A stretch of DNA of 11,798 nucleotides from Kiritimatiellia bacterium (GTDB lineage Bacteria > Verrucomicrobiota > Kiritimatiellia > RFP12 > UBA1067). Each line of letters opens with the position of its first letter. Position 1 is the first letter of the stretch. The notes beneath the pieces are model-generated. The model saw only the letters and a list, made by a program, of their open reading frames with translations. It did not search any database and was not told the origin of the DNA. The position numbers and the translations under genes were made by a program. Positions 1 through 6,011 of this stretch are shown in pieces. The stretch lies in the NCBI GenBank assembly GCA_017629455.1, contig JAGBXE010000031.1, positions 1-11,798 on the forward strand, read 5' to 3'.

Positions 1-728
1 CCAACAGTTCCATTACCCCCATTGCGAACCTGTCCAGAAGTAGAACTTGCACGGTACTGCGAACCACCGCCGCCGCTACCACCGTTAAGACCTGCAGCTT
101 CACCGCCGCCACCACCACCACCATAGGCTGTTATGACGGGCGCGTCGTTAACTGAAATTACAGTATCACCACCTGACGAACCATTGTATCGCCCAGCACT
201 ATGCGAGCTAGCAGAAGCTCCACCTGCACCACCAGCACCTACAGAAATTGAATAAGTGCCTGCCGTAAAGACTTGATTAACTTCAACCATACCACCTGCG
301 CCGCCGCCACCACCGGCACCAAAGTATGTTGTCATACCTGACGTAGCACTACAAACACCTGCACCGCCGCCACCGCCGCCGACAGCGAGAATACGAGCCT
401 TTGTATTGCCAGGGAGAATAAACGAGCCTTCGCTCTCAAATGTAAGAATAAGCTCAGAACCGTTTACCCAGTTTGTCGACGTGGCGCCGTAGAAAACAAT
501 ATCGCTACCTGTAACGGACGCTGAGCCGTCTACCGCGTACGCGCGCGTAGCGGGGAGTGCTGCAAGGGCAGCAAGGGTAGCAAAACGGATTGAAGAAAAT
601 AGCAAACCTGTCGCGCGCGAAACGCACGCTACATTACCCGTTTTTACGGTATTCTGGAGCCACTTAAGCGTTAGTAGATCCTTTTTGTTTACGGCACTTA
701 AGCGTTCTCTCGTTTGCACGAGAGACAC
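1..728 (-). CDS. Gly-rich exported protein, partial (3' end beyond left edge)
   Basis: About 242 codons are visible and the frame runs off the left edge without a stop. A signal peptide is clear: FSSIRFATLAALAALPATRAYA, with likely cleavage after AYA (codons near 545). The mature part starts VDGSASVTGSDIVFYGAT and then becomes a chain of glycine-rich blocks: ILAVGGGGGGAG, GAGGGGGAGGMVEV, FTAGTYSISVGAGGAGGA, TAYGGGGGGEAAG, NGGSGGGSQY. This pattern resembles Gly-rich domains of large secreted or surface proteins. The exact family and function are not recognised. The start is uncertain. The frame opens just after a TGA at 729-731, and GTG at 728, GTG at 719 and TTG at 605 are the in-frame candidates. 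None has a good Shine-Dalgarno. The reading upstream of the signal peptide (NKKDLLTLKWLQNTV...VACVSRATG) is either an unusually long N-region or untranslated leader. I extended to 728 because the frame stays open. Confidence 0.7.
   Translation of the reverse strand, partial: MSLVQTRERLSAVNKKDLLTLKWLQNTVKTGNVACVSRATGLLFSSIRFATLAALAALPATRAYAVDGSASVTGSDIVFYGATSTNWVNGSELILTFESEGSFILPGNTKARILAVGGGGGGAGVCSATSGMTTYFGAGGGGGAGGMVEVNQVFTAGTYSISVGAGGAGGASASSHSAGRYNGSSGGDTVISVNDAPVITAYGGGGGGGEAAGLNGGSGGGGSQYRASSTSGQVRNGGNGTV
661..706. repeat. Tandem 12-bp direct repeat CACTTAAGCGTT in the leader
   Basis: The 12-mer CACTTAAGCGTT occurs at 661-672 and again at 695-706, 34 bp apart (about three helical turns). 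Each copy contains the palindrome CTTAAG. The copies lie between the promoter at 750-758 and the signal-peptide codons of the Gly-rich gene. They fall in different reading frames of the possible N-terminal extension, so protein repetition does not explain them. They could be operator half-sites or paired RNA leader elements. The function is unknown. Confidence 0.6.
706..725 (-). other. Leader hairpin, 7-bp perfect stem
   Basis: TCTCTCG (706-712) pairs perfectly with CGAGAGA (719-725) across the six-base loop at 713-718. Relative to the predicted transcription start (about 743), the hairpin forms at the very 5' end of the mRNA of the Gly-rich gene. It covers the GTG at 719 and abuts the GTG at 728. 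It may protect the 5' end or control initiation. No U-run follows, so it is not a terminator. Confidence 0.5.
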
Positions 729-749
729 TCAAACGATTTTCGGTTGTGC

Positions 750-758
750 ATTATATCA
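750..758 (-). promoter_or_regulatory. Extended -10 promoter of the Gly-rich gene
   Basis: Read on the minus strand the site is TGATATAAT, a consensus TATAAT (755 to 750) with the upstream TG of an extended -10 element. The hexamer 17 nt upstream (773-778, GCTATT) is a poor -35 box, which is typical of extended -10 promoters or of activator-dependent ones. The surrounding 16-mer TATGATATAATGCACA (745-760) differs at only two positions from the promoter of the next gene (3926-3941). Predicted start is near 743. Confidence 0.6.
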
Positions 759-762
759 TAAT

Positions 763-799
763 TCACACATAAATAGCATAGAGAATTTATGTTGTGTGA
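763..799. promoter_or_regulatory. Inverted repeat overlapping the -35 region (operator-like)
   Basis: TCACACATAAAT (763-774) is the reverse complement of ATTTATG..GTGTGA (785-799), apart from two extra bases in the right arm. The arms are separated by 775-784. The dyad covers the -35 position of the extended -10 promoter at 750-758, where a repressor or activator would bind. The outer TGTGA/TCACA elements face outward, unlike a standard CRP site, so the regulator is not identified. Confidence 0.45.
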
Positions 800-822
800 T
801 GTTGAAAAAAATAGTGTGATGT
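794..822. repeat. Two GTGTGATGT direct repeats 20 bp apart
   Basis: GTGTGATGT is present at 794-802 and 814-822. The 20-bp period is about two helical turns and places both copies on the same face of the DNA. The first copy overlaps the right arm of the inverted repeat at 763-799. This is an operator-like arrangement upstream of the Gly-rich gene. The binding protein is unknown. Confidence 0.45.
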
Positions 823-828
823 CCAAAA

Positions 829-855
829 GTAAATGCAAGAATTACTTGCGTTTAC
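829..855. repeat. 11-bp inverted repeat around AATTA
   Basis: GTAAATGCAAG (829-839) and CTTGCGTTTAC (845-855) are complementary at 10 of 11 positions around the loop AATTA. The one mismatch would be a U-G or A-C pair in RNA, depending on strand. On the minus strand the stem is followed by TTTTGG, so a weak terminator is possible. An A/T-rich dyad like this is equally consistent with an operator. Confidence 0.5.
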
Positions 856-1250
856 ACATAAAGTTTATTGAGCACTATCGATTCACCCTGTCGGGCAATC
901 GCCGCACCACCGGACACGAAACGGCTCCGCCGTCACGAAAGTACACAAAAGTTCTTACTCTTCATTTATATGACATTGGGAATATTCATGAGATTACGGT
1001 GCAAAATATTGTATTTTTGGTGTTCTTTCATGACGGCTCGAAGAGCCGGTTCGTGTCACGAAGACTTGCCACGCCGTAAGGCGTAGCGCTTGAATCGGAT
1101 GTTGCGATGCGAAGCATCAAGCTACCATACGATAAAAGCGCGTAGGACGGCGAAGCCGACCAGCAAGTCTAAGTGTTTCGTGGTCGCCCGTAGGGCTCAA
1201 CAAAGTTTCAGCACCACCGCACTATACATTTCGTGGTCACGCATTTGCAC
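856..1250. other. Gene-free intergenic stretch with a series of mini-hairpins
   Basis: I find no credible gene here; the short frames on the plus strand have no recognisable protein and no good ribosome site. The stretch holds compact perfect hairpins with 3-4 nt loops: ACGGC-TCC-GCCGT (921-933), CGGCTC-GAA-GAGCCG (1034-1048), ACGCC-GTAA-GGCGT (1071-1084), GATGC-GAA-GCATC (1106-1118), CGGC-GAA-GCCG (1148-1158) and GCCC-GTA-GGGC (1186-1196). CACGAAA or its complement recurs around them (915-921, 934-940, 1176-1182, 1229-1235; CACGAA without the last A at 1057-1062). TTTCGTGGTC is repeated at 1176-1185 and 1229-1238, and GCACCACCG at 904-912 and 1211-1219. It could be a structured RNA, a nest of short palindromic repeats or remains of a small mobile element. 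Confidence 0.55.
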
Positions 1251-1287
1251 AAAAAAAGAGCCGCGTTGGTACGCGGCTCTTTTTTTG
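1251..1287 (-). terminator. Strong intrinsic terminator of the 850-aa gene, symmetrical
   Basis: Seven A's plus GAGCCGCG (1251-1265) pair perfectly with CGCGGCTC plus T's (1272-1286) around the loop at 1266-1271, giving a 15-bp stem. On the minus strand a U-run follows the GC-rich part 23 nt after the TAA stop of the gene ending at 1310. The arm on the other side supplies an equal T-run on the plus strand, so the element can also stop a plus-strand transcript coming from the 856-1250 stretch. Confidence 0.92.
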
Positions 1288-1309
1288 GCTTTTCTAGCCT
1301 CGCGGCTTA

Positions 1310-3862
1310 TTAGTAAGCCTGCGTGCCGATCTGGATCTTGATGAAGCCAGATTTGTCGCCGGGCTTCGTGATGCTGATGCCAGCACCATTCGAGATACCC
1401 TTAGTCTCATCAGCACCCGTACCATCGAGCGATGTCATCGTCGTGACCTTGTAGAAGAGACCTTGAGGAACTTCTACCGTCGCCGACTGAACACCATTGA
1501 GAACATCAACTGCGCTCTGAGCAACGGCTTCCTTAACTGTTTCCTTGATTTCGGCAGTGACTACCACCTTACCATCGACAATCTCAGCCTTTTTCGTAAA
1601 GAGGTTCTGATATTCCGCCTTCTGGTCAGCTGTCTCAAGGACGCTCGGCTCAGCAACCTTAACAGAATTCACGGCCTCGCTGAGAATGCCAGCAATCTCT
1701 TCGTCATTTGCATTTTCAGGAATATTGACCTCAACCTCAACCGAGGTTTCACCTTCCGGAATCACGGGCGTTGCAGGAGGATTCTCCGTCCACTTAGCAT
1801 AGAGCTCGACATTACCAAGTACGGTAATCGTAAAGCTCTTTATTGCCGCCGTGTATGTCTCGTTAGTCCAACCATCGAACGTGTAACCTTCACGCGATGC
1901 GGTAGGAAGATCAATCGTAGTATTGAGGTCTGCAACAGTGTAGGTGGTAGCCGCAATACCATCGACATCGTAGCTGATCGTATAACTGATAGCTGTAGCT
2001 GTTGGCGCAGTAATTTCTACATCAGAAGCAATGTCCTCGAACGTGAACGTTGCTTGACCAGTAAGCTCGTAGCCATCTACCGCCACATAGACGACAGAGA
2101 CATCATCACCATAGTTGACCGTATAGGACTGAGCATACTCAACGTCTTCGCCATTTTTGGTAACAACAACCGTCATATTGGCACCTGCAGGAGCGACGCT
2201 GACAGTGTACGTTTTAGCGGTCCACTGCGCCGTGAAGGTGGTATCTTCAGTGATGGTGGTCTCTTCCGTGACTTCAGGATCCCAACCAGTGAAGTTGTAG
2301 CCTTCCCATGTCAGATTTTCAGGAAGAATTTCAGATGCGAGCGTACCCGTAGCTACCGTCATGACTACATCTGCAGTTTTTTCGTCATTATATTTGATAG
2401 TCACATTGAACGCATCTACAACTGGATTCAGGGCACCTTCAACCACTTTGAGGATCTTGCCTTCAGCGAGCCAGTCTTCGAGTATGTTCGCATCATCCTG
2501 CTGGAACGAACCGCCGAAAATCTGGATTTCCCCCATATCAAGAAGTTCGATGTTCGACCAGAAATTACCGCTGATTATTTTCAACTCGCCCGTATTGCCC
2601 TGGCAAATCGCGCCACCATCCTGCTGAGTGGCATAAATACCGCCAGTTCCGATGCTATCCTTCACCGTCAGTTTCACATTGTTCGTAATAATGCAGTCGA
2701 CAAGCTTGTTCGTAATAATCATACTATTGAAGTCAAGTTCAACTGTAGCATGTGCATCAGCAAACTCGACAGGGGTATTGAGTTCAAGCCCAGCCGAGAG
2801 TATGACCTTAATCGCAACTTCCGCACCGTCCGTACCCTTCGCCGCTTCAGCATTGACAGCTTCAACAATTCCGGTGAATGTCCCAAGGTTGTATCCCGAC
2901 CCAACGTCGTTTTCACCGACAAGTATAGTCGCCTTCGGGGCTACGTAGTCCTTCGCAAACGCAGGAGCCGTAGCCGTAAACAGAAGTTCGTTAATCGAGC
3001 CGGTGCCGTCGAACTGCACAGCGTTAAGGATGGACTTGTCAGTATTAGTAGCCCCCTGAACCATAGACGGGAAAAGACACCCCGTTTCATTCAAATGTGC
3101 CGCAGCTTCAGAGAGGGCATACGTAAAGGTGTCATCCCACTTCGCCGCATCCGAAGACATCGCGTCGGCCCCTGTATTATTACCATCTATATAAATCGCA
3201 AAACCAGGAACACCAGAACCATCAGTGATGTCTGCAATCGTCTTAATCGTAACACGATGCCATTTATCAGCAAACGCGCCATCTATCAACTGATTCCCCA
3301 CAGTGTAAACGGCATTTGAAACCTCAACACCATTCTCCCCAATGGAGAGGAAGCCCGCTTTAACCATGAGGTTAGTGCCAATGATATTGTCTTCTTCATC
3401 GTACTCCTCCTGAAGCCACATCGCAATCTTAGCATCCTCATAAAGATTAGCCTCGGGGGCCTCTTCGCAAACGGTGAACTTGATGAGCGAATCAAAATAG
3501 ATGCCCATATTGCCAGCCGAGCCATCACCATTTACTGCAAATGAAAGAGGCTTACCAAACGTTGTCTTAACGGACAAGGCATTCGTTGACGACACAACGC
3601 CTTCCGATGCCCAAGGTGCAGGATGGGCATATGAAGCCTTCTTCTCTTCAGCAGCCGTCCAATCATAAACCGTATATGTGTTGGCTACGTCTCCTAACCA
3701 ATAAATATAGTTATCCGTATTGTGAACTTCGTTAGCCGCCGTATTGAGAGCTGCGACCGTGGTCGTACCACGCTCGAGATTCTCAAACCGCACGCCAGTT
3801 TCAATAGCGAAGGCGCCAAAGGCCGCCGCCGCCACAACCGCTGTTGCTATGAGCTTTTTCAT
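1310..3862 (-). CDS. Secreted modular surface protein with InlB-type repeats
   Basis: The protein has 850 aa. The N-terminus MKKLIATAVVAAAAFGAFA is a Sec signal peptide. Residues ~20-300 look like a concanavalin/LamG-type beta-sandwich (WHRVTIKTIAD...GFAIYIDGN, then SINELLFTA). Residues ~310-480 are a Val/Ile/Asn-rich stretch with beta-helix character (TNNVKLTVKDS, GELKIISGNF, GEIQIFGGSF). Residues ~485-550 and ~627-692 are two InlB B-repeat (Flg_new) units, each with GY.F.GW and a final AQWT or AKWT. A divergent repeat lies between them (~551-622). Residues ~705-790 are acidic and perhaps helical, and the tail ends GFIKIQIGTQAY. No catalytic motif is seen, so a cell-surface, adhesive or binding role is inferred. 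AAGGA sits 7 nt before ATG. The gene has its own strong promoter and a strong terminator. It is clearly real, but a specific function is not recognised. Confidence 0.93.
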   Translation of the reverse strand: MKKLIATAVVAAAAFGAFAIETGVRFENLERGTTTVAALNTAANEVHNTDNYIYWLGDVANTYTVYDWTAAEEKKASYAHPAPWASEGVVSSTNALSVKTTFGKPLSFAVNGDGSAGNMGIYFDSLIKFTVCEEAPEANLYEDAKIAMWLQEEYDEEDNIIGTNLMVKAGFLSIGENGVEVSNAVYTVGNQLIDGAFADKWHRVTIKTIADITDGSGVPGFAIYIDGNNTGADAMSSDAAKWDDTFTYALSEAAAHLNETGCLFPSMVQGATNTDKSILNAVQFDGTGSINELLFTATAPAFAKDYVAPKATILVGENDVGSGYNLGTFTGIVEAVNAEAAKGTDGAEVAIKVILSAGLELNTPVEFADAHATVELDFNSMIITNKLVDCIITNNVKLTVKDSIGTGGIYATQQDGGAICQGNTGELKIISGNFWSNIELLDMGEIQIFGGSFQQDDANILEDWLAEGKILKVVEGALNPVVDAFNVTIKYNDEKTADVVMTVATGTLASEILPENLTWEGYNFTGWDPEVTEETTITEDTTFTAQWTAKTYTVSVAPAGANMTVVVTKNGEDVEYAQSYTVNYGDDVSVVYVAVDGYELTGQATFTFEDIASDVEITAPTATAISYTISYDVDGIAATTYTVADLNTTIDLPTASREGYTFDGWTNETYTAAIKSFTITVLGNVELYAKWTENPPATPVIPEGETSVEVEVNIPENANDEEIAGILSEAVNSVKVAEPSVLETADQKAEYQNLFTKKAEIVDGKVVVTAEIKETVKEAVAQSAVDVLNGVQSATVEVPQGLFYKVTTMTSLDGTGADETKGISNGAGISITKPGDKSGFIKIQIGTQAY

Positions 3863-3930
3863 TGTTTTTCCTTTGTTTGTTTACGTAAAATTAACACCCC
3901 GAAGGGAAAATACCTCTTCCAACGATGCGC

Positions 3931-3981
3931 ATTATACCATACACCCGTTCGGGTGACAAGGGGGTCATAAAAAATTTTTTT
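3931..3981 (-). promoter_or_regulatory. Strong sigma70-type promoter with spacer operator and UP-like tract
   Basis: On the minus strand: -35 TTGTCA (3959-3954), a 17-nt spacer, then -10 TATAAT (3936-3931) preceded by TG (extended -10). A run of A7T6 (3981-3969) lies about 10-22 nt upstream of the -35 box, where an UP element would sit. CACCCG-TT-CGGGTG (3942-3955), a perfect 6-bp inverted repeat, fills most of the spacer and overlaps the edge of the -35 box. It is a natural place for a repressor or a MerR-type spacer-binding regulator. Predicted start is near 3924, giving a leader of about 60 nt that contains CCC-TTCG-GGG (3897-3906) and the ribosome site AAGGA. The whole promoter fits in the 123-nt gap after the GH42 gene. 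Confidence 0.8.
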
Positions 3982-3985
3982 CTCT

Positions 3986-5998
3986 CTATTTTTGGCTATT
4001 CTCACCCTTTACAGCAACTACGCCGAGTGAAGGAATAACCATACGCGATGAATCTTTTTTCAAATCGCCAAACAAAACCTCGCCCTTTTCGGCAGGAAGG
4101 GAAACCTCACTTTCTGTGTAGTTTACGATAATCACATAATCGCCGCGCGTCTTGCGTACGACGCCCTTTGGTAGCGCCTCGCCAAGCTTAAAGCCCTCGC
4201 GCTTCAAAACGGCTTCGCACACCTCAATTGCCGAATTCTCATCTAAATTTCTCGTGCAATAATATGCCGCCCCCTGCCCCGCATTATTGCGCGTCAATAA
4301 AGGCGCGCCCTTAAAGCAGCCCGTCTTATGGCTTAAAAGAGCCTCGGCTGTACGCATCTCGGCCAATTCGACGCTCCCCCAGCTGATACTCCTGCGCTCT
4401 GAAATCTCAATGCCGAATAAATCCGTCTCTCCGACAGGATAAACCTCTGGATAATAGTAACCACCAAGCGGCGACTGCGAATTAAAGCGCGATATGGCTA
4501 CTGCTACGCCTCCATTTTTTACATAATTGCGAATTTTAGCGCGTATTTCTGGCGAAACTGAAAGACAAAGCGGGAAAAACACCACCTTATAGCGCTCTAA
4601 ATCCATGTCCTCGGCCAATTGCAGGATATCTGTATTAACACCGCGGCGCTCAAGCGCGTAAAGGAGATACTCTTCAGTATCCATTGTTTCATCGCGTTTT
4701 TTGAAAGTTACCGAATACGAAAGCGTGCTAGTGTGGCTGTCGGCATCATGGACTATAGCTACATCGCTCTTTTGGAGCGGCAGTTTTGCAATCGACACCG
4801 GCAAGCTGCGGTATTCGTCCATCTGCTTTTTTATCATATCGTAGAGAAAAGTCTTGCGGCCGTTCCACGGCAATATCGCACCGTGCGTCTCTTCGCCCGA
4901 AACAGACATTCTCCACCTGAAGTAAAGGACGCTCTCGGCTCCATAGCCGACCATCATCCAAAACCAAGGCTTTACAAATTCAAAAGAACGCTCATTGTCG
5001 GTATCGAAGCAAAACGGCCCCGTCTCGCCAACCATAAATGCGCGCTGCTGCCCAGTAAGCCCGCGGAACATAGTCCAGCGCCACGCATTGCGCGTAACTG
5101 TAGAAGGATCGGTTGAGGCGCAATAAGTATCGGCCGAAGCATAGCCTAAATCGCGGTAGAGAATATCGTGGCGCATAAAATTCGAACACGACGGATTATT
5201 CGACGTAATGCGCCACGCTGGATTTGCGCGACGCAAAATCTCGGCATGTTCAAGCGCGTACGAAAGGAACTGCTCGCCCAAGAACCTTTGATAATCGCGG
5301 CGCCAGCCAGGGCGGCGATGATCTAGCGGAAGGCGCACATCTTCCCACTTCGTAAAGCGCGCGCTCCAAAAACAACCGTTGAACTCTGCGTTAAGTTTCT
5401 CAAGCGTTCCATAGCGGCGCTTTAAGTCTTCGCGGTAGGCCTGCTCGCATCGCTTACAGCAGCATTCGCCCGTCGCCCCGAAAATATGAAGCTCATTGTC
5501 GATCTGCCACCATGTAACGGCCGGGTGGTTCTTAAAGGCTTCTGCCATGCGCTCAACTACGCGGCGCGAGAAAAAGCGAAAACGCTCGCTCGTCACGCAC
5601 GACGACTGGCGAATCCCGCAGGCAGGCTGCGAACCGTCTTGGCGCGTCTTCTCGGTTTCGGGATAATCGGCCTGCATCCACTTGGGCGTAGCGGCAGTAG
5701 GCGTACACATCATCACCTCAATGCCGTGCTTTGAGCAAAGATCGAGAAGCCTAAGGTACGGAGCAAAATCGAAAACGCCTTCTTCCTTCTCGAAGTTCGA
5801 CCAATTGAATTCGCCGATGCGGATAAGATTTATCCCCAAGCCCTTCATAAGCTCAAGGTCGGTTTCCCAGCGCGTTTCCGGCCACGCCTCGGGGTAATAG
5901 GCAACACCAAAATTGGAAAGCCCCTCATTGCCCGCACGCGAGGGCATAGCTGAAAGCAATGCCACGCCAAGGACTGACAGCGTAAATATTTTTTTCAT
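3986..5998 (-). CDS. Exported GH42-type beta-galactosidase
   Basis: The protein has 670 aa, the usual GH42 length. The fold order is visible: FGVAYYPEAWPETRWETDLELM (29-50) opens the TIM barrel, followed by LGINLIRIGEFNWSNFE (54-70). The acid/base Glu is E169 in WWQIDNEL, and the nucleophile is probably E325 in FMVGETGPF. C134 with C179, C181 and C184 (CCCKRC motif) match the zinc-binding cysteines of GH42 enzymes. Residues ~400-590 form the trimerisation (beta-gal M-type) domain and the C-terminus is a small beta domain. Unlike many cytoplasmic GH42 enzymes it starts with a Sec signal peptide (MKKIFTLSVLGVALLSAMPSRA), so it acts outside the cytoplasm. The expected reaction is release of terminal beta-galactose; an arabinoside or other beta-glycoside cannot be excluded. 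The ribosome site AAGGAG lies 8 nt before ATG and shares bases with the stop codon of the preceding pta gene, which suggests coupled translation. Confidence 0.9.
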   Translation of the reverse strand: MKKIFTLSVLGVALLSAMPSRAGNEGLSNFGVAYYPEAWPETRWETDLELMKGLGINLIRIGEFNWSNFEKEEGVFDFAPYLRLLDLCSKHGIEVMMCTPTAATPKWMQADYPETEKTRQDGSQPACGIRQSSCVTSERFRFFSRRVVERMAEAFKNHPAVTWWQIDNELHIFGATGECCCKRCEQAYREDLKRRYGTLEKLNAEFNGCFWSARFTKWEDVRLPLDHRRPGWRRDYQRFLGEQFLSYALEHAEILRRANPAWRITSNNPSCSNFMRHDILYRDLGYASADTYCASTDPSTVTRNAWRWTMFRGLTGQQRAFMVGETGPFCFDTDNERSFEFVKPWFWMMVGYGAESVLYFRWRMSVSGEETHGAILPWNGRKTFLYDMIKKQMDEYRSLPVSIAKLPLQKSDVAIVHDADSHTSTLSYSVTFKKRDETMDTEEYLLYALERRGVNTDILQLAEDMDLERYKVVFFPLCLSVSPEIRAKIRNYVKNGGVAVAISRFNSQSPLGGYYYPEVYPVGETDLFGIEISERRSISWGSVELAEMRTAEALLSHKTGCFKGAPLLTRNNAGQGAAYYCTRNLDENSAIEVCEAVLKREGFKLGEALPKGVVRKTRGDYVIIVNYTESEVSLPAEKGEVLFGDLKKDSSRMVIPSLGVVAVKGENSQK

Positions 5999-6011
5999 TT
6001 AACGTACTCCT

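Noticed and set aside
1..420. Low-complexity GGN/CCN repeats as a DNA repeat element
   Set aside because: The triplets translate in one continuous frame into Gly-rich protein with varied codons, so they reflect protein composition.
763..822. Classical CRP/FNR site
   Set aside because: TGTGA and TCACA elements are present but not in the inward-facing TGTGA-N6-TCACA arrangement.
789..1079. 96-codon plus-strand frame, and an overlapping 72-codon one at 868-1086
   Set aside because: No recognisable protein, only a weak AGAG before the ATG, and the frames run through operator-like repeats and hairpins. A small real gene cannot be fully excluded, but I see no support.
1057..1185. tRNA or tmRNA gene in the gap
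   Set aside because: The branched fold lacks a T-loop GTTCRA motif, a proper anticodon arm and a CCA-type acceptor stem.
921..1196. CRISPR array
   Set aside because: The hairpins differ in sequence, have no constant repeat length or spacer length, and no cas gene is near.
1090..1341. 83-codon plus-strand frame
   Set aside because: It runs through the terminator hairpin (1251-1287) and into the end of the 850-aa gene; clearly incidental.
1463..3319. 618-codon open frame on the plus strand
   Set aside because: It lies wholly antisense to the 850-aa gene, is Arg/Asn-rich without any recognisable domain and has no ribosome site. The minus-strand protein has a signal peptide, repeats, promoter and terminator.
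3942..3955. Terminator of the GH42 operon
   Set aside because: The stem is short with a tight loop and no U-run follows; its position inside a promoter spacer fits an operator better.
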